Shown here one piece after another: positions 26,649-36,359 of a stretch of 36,359 nt of DNA (position 1 is its first letter; every line of letters starts with the position of its first letter). The translations under genes were made by a program, and so were the position numbers. The notes under the pieces are model-generated. The model made no database searches. It saw nothing but the letters and a program-made list of their open reading frames with translations, and was not told where the DNA came from. The DNA comes from Pinguiococcus pyrenoidosus (lineage: Eukaryota > Sar > Pinguiophyceae > Pinguiochrysidales > Pinguiochrysidaceae): NCBI GenBank assembly GCA_019677205.1, contig JAAMXY010001079.1, positions 1 to 36,359 on the forward strand, read 5' to 3'.

Positions 26649-28330
26649 CTACGTCGAGGCAGCCACCTCCTCCACTTTCTGCCAAAGATCATCAGACTCC
26701 TTCCGCTTGGCTTCCTTCTGCTCCACTTGACGGAAGTATTCCGTGGAGCATCTGTCATACAAATTCAGATCAAACTCCATGTACATCTTCAGCACGTTCT
26801 GCGCCAGCCCCTCGACGGTGGCGTTCCAGTGATTCGCGCTGTTGCGGTAAAGAGAGCCGTAGATGATCGGCAGTATCCCCGGAGCGAAATGCCGGCTCAG
26901 GCACCCACTCTGAACCAGCTGCTCGTTATTCCAAAGCAAAAGAGCCCTCTCCGCAACCTGCGAAAAGCCAAGGAAAGACACGGCACAAGAAGACAAGAGA
27001 CGCGCGGGGCGCATTAGACGAGGGGCGTCCTTTCAAATGCTGGACTTGATCCTGCGGTACCTGGAAGTGAGCAGAGCCGACGCACTGCGACAGCAAGGTG
27101 TAGAGGGAATGCTGGAGACTCTCCTGGCCATTGCTCTGCGTCAACTGCTCAGAGCCAACCAGCTCAAGGATCTCCTCTAGTTCGGAGAGAATCAGGACCT
27201 GCTTCGAACTCGATGACCACGGCCAGAGGCGGATGATACCCTTCAAGATCGGCACGGCCGTGTCCGGATCTTTCTCGACGTACTGCACAATGCAGTAGCT
27301 CAGCTGCTGATGATACAGGTTGATGCACTTCGGCTTGTGCAAGGGAATCAGCGCCCGCTTGAGGAACACGAGGTGCTCTTGCTTCAGAGGTATGGCGAAC
27401 CCGTTGATGATGGAGCCCAAGATCTCCAGGAGCTCGCCGATGCCGTTGTGCCTCTCCGTCTCGTAGATGAAGCGGTAGAACATGTTGGAGATTGTCTTGC
27501 GAATGAACGACCGGTGGCTCATGAACTTCCCGTAGATGCGATGCAGGATGGTCTTCAGATAGTCCCGTTCCCGAGGATCCTCCGAGTCAAACAGCTCGAT
27601 CAGATTTAAACAGAAGGTCTGGTCGACGTATCGCTTCGCCACCTTCGCGTTGACCTCTTGCGACACGATGAATCGCAGGAAGAACTCGTACACGACCTAG
27701 ACGCATGCAGCTCGTCAGCAACCGCCGACACCGCGCTCCGCCGGGCAGCAGTCGTACCTGCAGGTGCGGCCACGCCGGCTCCAGCACGGGATCATCTTCG
27801 TCGGGGTCGAACTCATCCATCTGCGGCGGCAGCGAGCGGAAGATGTTCGCCGACACGCACGAGACGATGTCGGGCATGAGGCTTTCCGTAAACACCTTCT
27901 GCCCAACTGGGGTGTTCACAAAGTCTACCAACTCCAGTAGCGTCTGTCTCTTGAGGTCCTTCTCGGTCTTGTCCTCATTTGCACCCCCGGCGAAGCTGAA
28001 GATCACGGAACAAAGCTCTAGCTTCTGTTGGAACAGCCACTCCCGTCGTTGTACGCTAACATCTCGGAGAGCCGGCAGGTCCTGCAACGTGCAACAAGCC
28101 TTAGTTTGAGGCCAAGCTCCCGGCTTCGTCGGCCGGGCATGTAGTGCCCTCACCTTCAACGCTTCTACTTTCTGGTGCGCGAGGAACGACGATCTCCGCC
28201 GCTCTCGCTTTGGAAGAGCGACGTCTGCGCTCGGAGTCGGACTTGTCCCCGCGGGATCAGCTGCTGGCGCCGTGCCGTTGCCCTCCACCTTCTTGTCCGG
28301 CCTCCGCTTGATGTTGAAAAGGTTCTTCAT
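26649..28330 (-). CDS. PPP2R5: PP2A B56-family regulatory subunit
   Basis: This is a HEAT-like regulatory B' subunit of protein phosphatase 2A, which recruits LxxIxE-type substrates and acts at kinetochores and in signalling. Exons are 28154-28330, 27758-28081, 27061-27696 and 26649-26957. The introns (72, 61 and 103 nt) are all phase 0, giving 481 residues. Residues 1-59 are a variable, basic, Ser-rich N-terminus ([14 protein letters not shown]). Then come [76 protein letters not shown] and [19 protein letters not shown], the almost invariant B56 core. The last exon gives [15 protein letters not shown] and [18 protein letters not shown]. The start is the first ATG in frame. A CCCCCAG just upstream at about 28340 looks like a splice acceptor, so a 5'-UTR intron is possible. 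Confidence 0.95.
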
Positions 28331-29052
28331 CTTGCCAGCCTGGGGGAAAAGGATCCCGAGGGACGCGCGCGGGTCAATCGTCTCGTCGGCTATTGCGTCC
28401 CGTAGGCTCTCAGAAGCCACACCTGCGGTCCCCAGCGCAGAAAGCCTTACTCCTCCCCTTTCGAGTCAAGGTGCCCACCCTAGAAGCATCAGGTTAGTCA
28501 GGCTGCATAGCGGGCAAGTGGCGTCTCGTGTTCTGTTCCCGCCTCCGGAGAAGGCATTCAACCATCCTTGCTCCCGCCCGTGCGGCCAGATCCTCACGTC
28601 CGTTCGCAGACCATGCTCCCTCACGACTCTTCCAGTAGCATCATAACTCTTCAGTCAGAGTCCGCATGGGCGCCACAGGGCTTCTTTCGGGGGGCAACGT
28701 CGCTGCTCCGTCCCCGTCCCTCCGGATGCTCTCCAACGGCTGCGAGCCGCACGATTCTGTTCCATTTCGGTCGAGGGGCTTCCGCGCGCGCGGAGAGCAG
28801 TCGCCATTCGATCCAGAAGCGCGGAATGCGCACGCGCGTCCGGAAACCCGAGGCGGTGCGTACCAATATTCTGACCCAAAACAAGGCCGGTCGTTTCCCT
28901 CCGCAAGCCAGGATCGATCGGTCCTTTCGAAAAGCACCGGTCAATCTTGGCGCACACCTGGCGGCGCCGGCGCCCCTTCCTCCGGTTCTCGAAGCAGCGG
29001 GACCGCGGCGGTGTGTGAAGCCGCAGTGGCGATCGCGCGGGACCGGACAGGC

Positions 29053-29066
29053 TTTTGGCGGGAAAA
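29053..29066. promoter_or_regulatory. strong E2F-type site TTTTGGCGGGAAAA
   Basis: This is a near-perfect E2F/DP consensus (TTTSGCGGGAAA). It lies 720 bp upstream of the B56 start codon and 1.4 kb from cyclin B, nearer than either to no recognised gene. Binding is inferred from the motif. Confidence 0.4.
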
Positions 29067-29700
29067 CGCCTTCAAAGGTGGTTTCTCACCCATGTGGTTT
29101 CAAAGAAGTTTTGCGTACAAGAACTGAGATGCGCTGTGGGTATGGCTCCTTTGAAAATATTTAAAGTTGATGCGACTCGCAATTTGGCCGCCACTATCTT
29201 TTGGAATTTTATTTTCGGTTCCTTGCACGCATTCTTTGGCGCCGTTTTCCGCAATCGGTTACAGCTTCGAATGAGAATGGGAACCTTGGGCCATTCCATT
29301 GGTGCATTCCATGGGTGGATATTGGAGTTCTTTTCTCAACAAGCGTGATTGGGTTATGATCCCCTCTAATTGCGTCACCCAAACACATCAAGTTTCTTTT
29401 CTCGCTGTAAGGGGCATTCATCAGTTTCCGTTTTCGCGTCCCGCCAGCTTCCCGCAGCTCGCTACTGTTGTATCTGTATCACTGTTTCCACAGTACGCCA
29501 TCATTGGTTGTGGCAACAGCAACACGGCATGGTCCATCACGTCGTATTGCCTTAGCCAGGTCGTTCATCACGTCTTACGAGAGGCCTTATCACGACTTAA
29601 GAGGTCACGGAATGAATACAGTACGTCTTGCTTCGTGACGAGTCAATCCTGCCTACTCTTCATGGCTGCATCGTCTCCCTCGAATTCCTAGACTAGCTAG

Positions 29701-29850
29701 CTGTGGGCTGTGGGCCTTCTTCGCGCTCCTGGTCGCTGCTCCTTCTTTCGCTGCCTGTGGGCCGTGGGCCTTCGCACTCGCGCTCCTTGTCGCCCCGCTG
29801 TGGGCTGTGGGCCGTCGCGCTCCTTGCTTCTTGTCGCTGTGGCTGCTGTG
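29701..29850 (+). repeat. imperfect ~50-bp minisatellite
   Basis: About three degenerate copies of a unit starting CTGTGGGC(T/C)GTGGGCC and continuing with CGCGCTCCT(T/G)GTCGC follow one another. They differ by small indels and substitutions. Non-coding. Confidence 0.7.
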
Positions 29851-29886
29851 GTGGTAGCACACGAACTATAGCTATAGATCGTGAAG

Positions 29887-29933
29887 GCAAGGAGCAAGGA
29901 GCAAGGAGCAAGGAGCAAGGAGCACGGAGCACG
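29887..29933 (+). repeat. 7-bp tandem repeat (GCAAGGA)n
   Basis: Five perfect copies of GCAAGGA are followed by two altered copies (GCACGGA, GCACGAA). This is a simple microsatellite in the B56-cyclin intergenic region. Confidence 0.92.
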
Positions 29934-30307
29934 AACCAAGGGAAGGGAAGGGTCTTTTGGCGTCTCGGAGGTTGAGCAGGACAAGTCCGGGAGAAGCTGT
30001 CCGGAGCGGGTCGGGAATTGGAATTGCCGAAGCGGGGGAAAATCGGAGAGTTTTGAAATTTGCGGATTAAAGTTCCTGAGGTTTCAACCAATCATTTGAG
30101 CCTCTGTGACGAGGCTCTTGCCGAACTTTAGGAAGCATGGTTCAAAGTTTTTTGGCTCGCGTTTCTTGGTTTGCCGAAGCTCCAAATATTTCCTTTTGAA
30201 AACAGCAACGGCTAGACATCTTTCTCGCATATATGCATGGCGGATCCAAGCCAAGAATAGTACGAGGTATGATTCAGGAGAATAAGAGTTGAAACTGGTC
30301 TGTTCCC

Positions 30308-30316
30308 TTTCGCGCC
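30308..30316 (+). promoter_or_regulatory. E2F-like site TTTCGCGCC upstream of cyclin B
   Basis: This fits the consensus TTTSSCGC and lies 171 bp before the cyclin start codon, a sensible position for cell-cycle control. It is a motif match only. Confidence 0.4.
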
Positions 30317-30478
30317 GGAATCGTCCAAATCTGACGGCCGTCTCGCAGACCTAGTCCACCCCGCCCGGCGCCGCCCCGACAGCTCAGAAAGCGCCGTCTT
30401 CGATCTGGTTTTGGTCAGATCCCTTTAGATAGACGTCGGTGGATAGTTTGCGAAGCCAGTCTTGCTTGAACGAGCGCC

Positions 30479-31801
30479 ATGGCACCCACGATGCGTCGCA
30501 GATCGAAGAGAAGAGCTCCGCTACGCACGATCGTGCCCTCCAACCACGAGCCTGACAACGCGGAAGCACCGGAGAAGATCAGCGGCTCCAAGAGAAGCAA
30601 GGTAAGCAACTGGGAAGGAAGCGTGGTGCGCGAGGGGCATGTGTGCATCCTTCCAGTTTGAATGCAGAAGGCGCGAAACGCCGTTTCGGAGCCTTTGGGA
30701 AGGAACCAGGCCTGACCAACCTCTCCCCTGTTGCAGAGACAGCGCACCGTGAAGGCAGAGCGAGAGAAGACCGTAGAGAGCCGGGCGCAGACGAAACGCG
30801 CCCGACGTGAGGTCACGCCCGATGAAAGGAACGTCGAGAACGGCCCGGTTTCCACGCCGAAGCGCGCCGCGAAGAAGAGCTCCTCGCGCGCTGCGATTGA
30901 CTGGGCGGACGAGTACAAGGACGACATTCTGCAGCACTGGAAGGACACCGAGGGCTCTCGAGCTGTGAAGCCGTACATGTCTGCACAGCGGGACATCGAC
31001 GCCCGGATGCGCGCCATCCTCGTGAACTGGCTCGTTGAAGTGCACATGCGCTTCGGCCTCCAGCCGCGCACCATCTTCATGGCCGTGCACATCATCGACT
31101 TGTACTGCATTAACACGGCAGTGGCGCGCTGCCGGCTGCAGCTCGTGGGCATCACGGCCCTCTTCATGGCATGCAAGTACGAGGAGAAGACTTCCCCAGA
31201 AATTCAGGACTTCGTCTACATCACCGACAACGCGTATTCTGCGGAGGAGGTCCTGGAGATGGAAGTATGCATGTTTCACAGGTGCGCGCCAAGAACACGG
31301 ATTGGGAGCAGCATAGGCCACCAGCCTCACTCCCTTCTTTTGTGTTTCGAACCTAGGCTTCATCATCGCCTCTGCTTCCCGACTGCGTTCGAGTTCTACG
31401 TCGCCTTCGCCGAGGCGGCTGGGTTGGACCCGAAGGGCACGAACTTGGCGTACTATCTGGTGGAGCGGACGCTGCAAGAGCACGACATGCTCGTCTATAG
31501 ACCCTCGAAGATTGCGGCGGCAGGGGTTTTCGTCGCTCTTCTGGCGGAGAACGGCAACCCTGCACGGGCGTGGACCTCGCACATGGAGCGGATCACGGGG
31601 TACTCGTATCGTGGCATCAAGGATTGCGTTGGGCAGATGCTGACGGCAGCAAACTCGGTGTCTCGCTCCAAGAGCCGCCAGCTTGTGGCAGTGAAGACCA
31701 AGTTCGAGTCGGAGGAGTTCCTGGAGGTCTCCAAGCTGCCGCTGCCGGTGTGGGAGAAGGCGAGTCCCTCGCCGACAGAGGTTCCCAACGCGTCGACATA
31801 G
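30479..31801 (+). CDS. CCNB: mitotic B-type cyclin
   Basis: This is the regulatory partner of a cyclin-dependent kinase at mitotic entry. Exons are 30479-30601, 30737-31281 and 31357-31801, with introns of 135 and 75 nt in phases 0 and 2, giving 370 residues. A destruction box for the anaphase-promoting complex is at residues 12-22, [11 protein letters not shown] (R-x2-L-x2-I then N). Many Lys and Arg follow. The cyclin box begins near 140 with [16 protein letters not shown], the hallmark of A/B cyclins, then [18 protein letters not shown] and [26 protein letters not shown]. The C-terminal cyclin fold includes [23 protein letters not shown]. The start is in a GCCATGGC context. The second intron contains no stop and is a multiple of 3, so an unspliced reading stays open but breaks the cyclin box. 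Confidence 0.94.
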
Positions 31802-32124
31802 AAAATCTAGATGAGAAGAGAACGCTCATTGTTCAGATCCACGCAGCTCCCAACTCCCAGCTCCCAGTCCATCGCATTGCCTCTACGCTAGGTACCCTGC
31901 GATTTCTGCACTCTGCGCTCTCGCTCGTCTGCTCTCCTCCGCCGCCCAAAGACGCGGCCTTCGTGGATCTTCCATCCGAAACCCCCCTCCCTCTGTCATG
32001 GATTCGACGAGCGGGAAACGTTTGTACATCTTCGCGATCAGCTTTAGCTACCTTTGAAAATATAAAATTGAGCGGGAACTCTCGCCAGCCAAATCCCGTG
32101 TGCGTTTGCGCCACAGCCGCCGCG
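31802..32124. promoter_or_regulatory. cyclin B to EF-Ts intergenic region with TATA-like element
   Basis: This 323-bp spacer holds the 3' end of the cyclin transcript and the EF-Ts promoter. TATAAAAT at 32061-32068, 57 bp before the EF-Ts ATG, is the best TATA-like element here. AGCGGGAAC follows at about 32071. No gene is supported in the spacer. Confidence 0.4.
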
Positions 32125-33416
32125 ATGTTCTGCCGCTTCGCACAAGCTCGACTTGCGCCCCTGGGCCGGCGCTCGCTGGCGAACTTGGCGCTGCTCAAGG
32201 AGCTCCGGGCGGTCAGCGGTGCGCCTGTGGGCGACTGCAAGAAGGCGCTGAAGGAATGTGACGGCCTAGACGACGCTTTAGATTGGCTCCGCAAGAAAGG
32301 TATGAGGGAATTCGTTGCAGCTGCCAATGCTCACAGGCCTGAGCGATGCGTCACAATACGTCAGGCGCGTTGACAGCGGCAAAGAAGGCCGACCGAGCAA
32401 GTTCCGAAGGCCTCGTGGGCCTCCGGACGGGACGTGATTTTGGTCTGCTGCTGCACCTGTGCTCCGAGACGGACTTTGTAGCCAGAAACGAGCGCTTCCA
32501 GACGCTGGTGAATGAGGCTCTCGACGCCGCTGAGGCGCAGCGGGCCGCGCTGGGCGGGAACGCCACCGGAGAGACCCGGCTGGTGCCGCTGGACGTGGAG
32601 AAGCTGCTGGCGCAGGCGGTGCCGGGCGTCGACGAGGCTCTAGGAGATCGCGTGGCGGCGGCGGTGACTGCAATTCGGGAGAACATCAAGTGCGTGGAAA
32701 CAGGAAATCCCAGAGCGGAGCTGAAGCCCTCTGATCGTTTGTGTTTCGCCCCTTCCCCCTCCCCCCTCCCAATAACAGCATCGGGCGGGTCTTGGTGCTG
32801 CAGCCGGCGCCGATTTTGGGAAGCTATGTGCATAGGAGCGTTGTGGAAGGGGTATGCTGCAGTGCGTGCATTCCGTGAGGCCGCTCCAGCTGCTTGATGC
32901 TGATCGTTGATCGCCACGTGGATTAGATTGGATCTGCTGCCGCGCTCGTGGCGCTGTCGACGCCGGAACCGCTGGCTGATGAGCAGAAGGAGGATGCGCT
33001 CGACGTTGCCAAGAAGCTCGCGATGCATGTCGTCGCGGCCTCGCCGCGCTATCTGAACGAAGCGGATGTCCCGAAGGATGTGATTGACAGCGAGAAAGCG
33101 ATCTACGCGGAAACACTACCTCCCGGGAAGCCGGACCATATCGTGGAGAAGATCACCATGGGCAAGATGAAGAAATGGTAGGTTGCGAAAGTCGAGCACC
33201 AAAAAAGCGACGCGCACGAGTACAGGTTAACAAGGATCGTGTCTTCGATGCGCTGATCCTCTTGCATCGGGTAGGTTTTCAGAGAATTGCCTGGTCCGGC
33301 AAGCGCATTTGGTGGAGGAAAGCGGCGATCCTGTGGACAAGGTCCTTGAGGAAGCTTCCAAGCGAATTGGGCAGCCGTTGTCTCTGGATGGCTTCGCACA
33401 CCTCAAAGTTGGATGA
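32125..33416 (+). CDS. TSFM: mitochondrial translation elongation factor EF-Ts
   Basis: This is the guanine nucleotide exchange factor for EF-Tu. Exons are 32125-32299, 32365-32689, 32779-32851, 32927-33177 and 33275-33416, with introns of 65, 89, 75 and 97 nt in phases 1, 2, 0 and 2, giving 321 residues. The N-terminus [20 protein letters not shown] is Arg-rich, without acids and not preceded by a signal peptide, so a mitochondrial presequence rather than a complex-plastid one. The UBA-like domain reads [20 protein letters not shown]. The catalytic core has [20 protein letters not shown] and [20 protein letters not shown], the EF-Ts signature. Exon 3 supplies [24 protein letters not shown] and exon 5 [15 protein letters not shown]. 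The fourth intron splits a Trp codon; unspliced, a TAG follows at once. The protein ends [12 protein letters not shown]. Confidence 0.94.
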
Positions 33417-33838
33417 TGGCTTGAGGCAGCGCTGGCGTCATAGCTCCAGCAGCAGGAACATCACGAAATTGATTTACTCAACTTGCTCCAGCTTCCTACT
33501 CTTAATCGAGCCGCAGCAGTCTCGCGTGGTAAACGGCTCTCTGCCAAACATGAAATACTTCACGCCCTCGCGCTTTCGGGGCAGCGGCTACATAGCCGAA
33601 GCTGCTGAACGACCGGGCGAGTCACATTCATTCTGTCAGCCTTATTGGAAACTGTTGACGCCGCGCACGTTGGATGGGCCTTCTTTTGCCTCTCTCCTCA
33701 AGCGGCGAGATCGCTCCAGAAAGCGCGCGCGCGCGCGAGAGAGAGAGAGAGGGAGAGAGAGAGAGAGAGACGTGGTCCCTCTCCAGGCTCTGTAGCTGGA
33801 TAGCGGCTTTAGCTGAAAGAAAGAGTCTTATCTCCTCC
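33417..33838. other. convergent 3' intergenic region with GC/GA microsatellite
   Basis: This 422-bp stretch lies between the EF-Ts stop (+) and the stop of the membrane protein gene (-). Apart from the dinucleotide repeat at 33723 I see nothing in it. Open frames across it are interrupted or repeat-derived. Confidence 0.5.
33723..33770 (+). repeat. compound (GC)n(GA)n microsatellite
   Basis: A run of alternating GC (about 33723-33737) passes directly into alternating GA with one interruption, ending at about 33770. It is non-coding and a probable length-variable site. Confidence 0.92.
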
Positions 33839-35972
33839 TCACAGGTCTTCAGAGCTCCTCACGAAAGCGACGTCCGGGCTGCCTTGAGGGAACGGATCGG
33901 CCCCCAGAAGGTTCATCAACTGATGCGGCAGCTGGTCAAGGAAGGCTTTCAGCCTCTTGAGTTGGTCCGGAAGGTTGCGCAGCGCAGACTCAATGTAGTC
34001 TCGCAGGCGCGTCAGCTGAAGGCTCGACTTCAGGATCACGTTGTCCACGAAGACCGGCGCTTCGGGCAGGGTGAGGCGGGACTGCAGCGGCTCTAGCCGT
34101 AGCCTGCATGAGCGGCTTGGCCATAGATCCCCGAACTTCGGCCGCCATTCGCAGATCGTGTACGGGAGGCAGCCAGGAATACGGAGACTCAGGCCGAAGC
34201 CCAGATTGATGGGATCCGGATCGGGGTGAAGCAGCGGCTTGGGGCTGGCCGAGTGATTGACGGTCTGCTGCCTCCAATAAAAACGGCACTCGCGGTCGGT
34301 TCGAGGCACCCAGTGTCTCCCTATGAGAAGGTTGATTCAGCGGGAAGGAGCGAGGGCGAAGGCTTCGCTCTACCAAGCACACGACAAGCAAGGAGGACAG
34401 GATTTACCGATCAAGAGGCCAGCGAGATAGCTGTTCAGGGTGTCAAGGAGACTCGCGTCTCCCTGCTCGAGGTCGTCAAGAATCCTCACCATGCGCGCGC
34501 TGTGTTGTGCCTGTCCAAATCCGACTCGGTCAGCGTGCTGCGTCTGTCTTGGCAGGACTCCACGTCCGTACCTTGGCGCGGCTTACTTCCAGCCTTTCGA
34601 GCCGCAGAAGCATCAAGCGATGCTCCTCGGAGGCTCCAGTCGTCAGTGTTTGCGTCAAGTTTCGCAGCGCCTTGCGATGTGCTTCGCGAGCATTATATCC
34701 CGATTTTCGCTTCGCTTGTGCGCCCGAGGCAGCTGATACCAGCCCCACCAAAGCCGCTTTCCGAGCGCTACTGCTCGACGCGATGGGCTCCACGGCTTGC
34801 TCACCGGTCTGATCCTTCTGGCTCTCACTGACGGCGTGCTTCTCACGCAGCATACTCAATACATCCTCCTCGCCGCTTTTGTCGCCTTCCGCCTCGTCTG
34901 CCCCATCAACTGCTACCTCTTGTACCTTCCGCTCCACTCCCACCTTCCCCTCTTTGTCTTCGTCTTCGCTGTCCATTTCGATTTCGACTTTGATTTCCAC
35001 TTCGACTTCGTTTTCGCCATCGCCATCATCATCATCGTCATCATGATCATCATCGTCGTCACTGTCTTTGTAATTGTCTTCGTCATTGTCTTCGTCTTCA
35101 CCTTCGTCTTCGGGCGCGATTCGCTCCGATTCCTTGTCATTCCCATCGCCATCGTCAAGTGCATTCCGCAATAGTCGTTCTCCTTCCAGAAATTGATCCC
35201 CATGTTTATCCTCTATCTGTTCCACCAGCCCATCCCCTTCTTCCGCCTTGACCTCATCCTGCTCCGCGTCCACGTCCTTCTTCTGTTCCCTTATGGTCTT
35301 GTCGCCCTCTGCGGGGGCACTACTGGACGCCCTGCCATCCTCTGTTCCTTCTGACTCCCTCTCCCTCTCCTTCTCTTCCCTGCCCGCGCCCTCTTTCTCC
35401 CAAACGCCCGCACCGCCTTCAACATCCTGTTGGTCCTGCGCAGGCAGGGAAGCCGCTTCCGGCTCTGGGCTCTTCGCGAGCACCGGATCCACTAGGTGAA
35501 GCACGGGAGGGGTCTCAGCTACGCTGGGCTGCGGCCCCACCAGGCCGTCCCCACGAGGATTCGACAGCGCAAAGTACAGCATGGCGAAGATCCAGGCGCC
35601 GAGCAGAAGCAGACTCACTCTTCTCACCACGCCACCGGCGGCAGCTTCCAGATCCCAAGAGCTATCGTCGTCTTGCTCGGCAGGTTGGGTCGGCCGTCGA
35701 GGCGGACTGGCGATGGCCGCGAGGCGCCTCAGCGTTCGCAGGTAGTCCGTGCCCGGGCTCTTTGGCGGCGACCGAGCTGCTTGCGCCGCTTGCTCGGGCT
35801 TTCGTCGCTCAGGTGTCGACATCGGGCGCGCTTGCGGCGGCTTCGCCTCGGGGCGCATGGCGCGCCGGAGCTGCAACTGCGGGCTTGGCGTGGCCTTAGC
35901 CTCGCGCCAGGCCTGCCAGGACGCGCCCGATAGTGGACGAAGCGGTTCTCTGGGCCGGCTGGGCTTGGCCAT
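33839..35972 (-). CDS. unrecognised single-pass membrane protein with long acidic domain
   Basis: I do not recognise this family. The model has exons 34572-35972, 34408-34510 and 33839-34320, with introns of 61 and 87 nt in phases 0 and 1, giving 661 residues. The start MAKPSRPREP is in a CCATGGC context. Residues 1-115 are basic, Pro/Arg-rich and probably cytosolic. One hydrophobic helix (VSLLLLGAWIFAMLYFAL) lies at about 120-140. Then follow about 270 residues very rich in Glu and Asp, including an almost pure Asp stretch near 290. A helical, leucine-rich segment (LMLLRLERLEVSRAK, continued in exon 2 by VRILDDLEQGDASLLDTLN) comes next. The last exon encodes a more globular-looking end (GFGLSLRIPGCLPYTICEW; VFVDNVILKSSLQLTRLRDY). 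Exons 2 and 3 are inferred from splice sites, phase agreement and continuity of helix character, so they are less certain. A donor-like GTGAGG at the stop leaves room for a further exon. Confidence 0.6.
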
Positions 35973-36359
35973 GGAGAAATCCCGCTTGCCTGGACGACGC
36001 GAGCGAAAAGCGCGGGAAAGGGGAACGTTTGAAATCTCCCAACCAGTGTTCCGGCTTCGAATATTTTGAATATGTATGAAAGTGGTTTCCTTATAGATAT
36101 ATATACTTTGAATATTTGCTTCAGCCAATCGGCTGTGCGGGCAGGCTGCGTTCCTCCACTTGGAAGGGGAGGATCGTTGCCGCGTCGAAGAAGCCGAGCT
36201 ATCGAGTTGGCTGGCCCGGGGTGGAAGTGGAGGAGCTTAGCGATCTCAAGGGACGGGCGCTCGTGGCCGTGGTCGCCGATAAAAGCTCTTGGAGCGTCTG
36301 GCTTGGAGCTTCTGTGGTGGGGTTTCTCGAGCTTGCTTGCAACGGCATCGCAGGATGGG
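35973..36359. other. right-end region: upstream DNA of the membrane protein gene and an unexplained open frame
   Basis: Directly upstream of the minus-strand start are an E2F-like GCGCGGGAAA (36010-36019) and an AT-rich TATATATAT stretch near 36097-36105. CCAAT occurs at 36125. From 36080 to the window end one + frame stays open without an ATG. From about 36146 it encodes plausible protein (GRIVAASKKPSYRVGWPGVE; LKGRALVAVVADKSSWSVWL). It may be an internal exon of a + strand gene that begins elsewhere, with an acceptor such as GCGGGCAG|G at 36144. Some resemblance to PUA-like domains of MCT-1/eIF2D is noted but weak. Confidence 0.3.

Larger units (their letters stand above)
28331..30478. other. 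2.1-kb region without a supportable gene
   Basis: It lies between the starts of the divergent B56 and cyclin genes. Open frames of 100-200 codons overlap on both strands between 28570 and 29160 but are Arg/Ser/Pro-rich and unlike known families. The part from 29150 to 29700 is AT-richer, with frames lacking features. Repeats occupy 29701-29933. Promoter-like motifs are a strong E2F-type site at 29053 and another at 30308. No tRNA, rRNA or transposon ends were recognised. Confidence 0.5.

Noticed and set aside
28568-29164. 198-codon + frame upstream of the B56 gene
   Set aside because: Low-complexity Arg/Pro/Ser composition, three competing minus frames in the same place, no motif.
30521-31582. 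353-codon minus frame across cyclin B
   Set aside because: It is antisense to the cyclin box; no domain is visible.

Overview
This is nuclear DNA of a eukaryote. Nearly every gene is split by short GT-AG introns (61 to 135 nt), start codons often sit in Kozak-like contexts (ACCATGG, GCCATGG), and the families are typically eukaryotic. The encoded set points to a ciliated alga with a complex plastid. CCDC40 and DNAAF4 imply motile cilia. Two tandem DUF1415 genes begin with a signal peptide whose predicted cleavage site is followed by Phe (A|FRVAP and A|FQAP), the ASAFAP-like pattern of proteins sent to red-derived secondary plastids in stramenopiles, haptophytes, cryptophytes and relatives. 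A selenoprotein and a diatom-like Cys/His motif fit this, but the species cannot be named.

Layout. 0.5-1.8 kb (+) syntaxin 18; 1.9-4.7 kb (-) CCDC40; 5.1-6.2 kb (+) fatty acid hydroxylase superfamily protein; 6.3-8.3 kb (-) DNAAF4; 8.8-10.6 kb (+) seven-bladed WD40 protein; 11.2-11.9 kb (+) SFT2; 12.1-20.1 kb (-) giant DUF1415 protein with a disordered tail of about 2,100 residues; 20.6-22.2 kb (-) its short paralogue; 22.6-23.1 kb (-) PRL phosphatase; 24.9-26.1 kb (+) SelM/Sep15-type selenoprotein; 26.6-28.3 kb (-) PP2A B56 subunit; 30.5-31.8 kb (+) mitotic cyclin; 32.1-33.4 kb (+) mitochondrial EF-Ts; 33.8-36.0 kb (-) unrecognised membrane protein with an acidic domain. An open reading frame of uncertain meaning runs off the right end.

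Most genes are close-packed: convergent neighbours end 74 and 104 bp apart. Two intervals (23.1-24.9 and 28.3-30.5 kb) hold no supportable gene, only simple repeats and a few promoter-like motifs.

Themes: cilium assembly (CCDC40, DNAAF4), early secretory pathway (STX18, SFT2), mitosis (cyclin B, B56), and plastid-directed proteins of unknown function (the DUF1415 pair). The most noteworthy items are the selenoprotein, whose catalytic UGA breaks its reading frame and which carries a membrane anchor, and the DUF1415 pair, where one copy has a huge repetitive acidic tail that its neighbour lacks.

Gene models were made by reading splice sites and phases by eye and comparing with remembered family sequences; no search or alignment was run.
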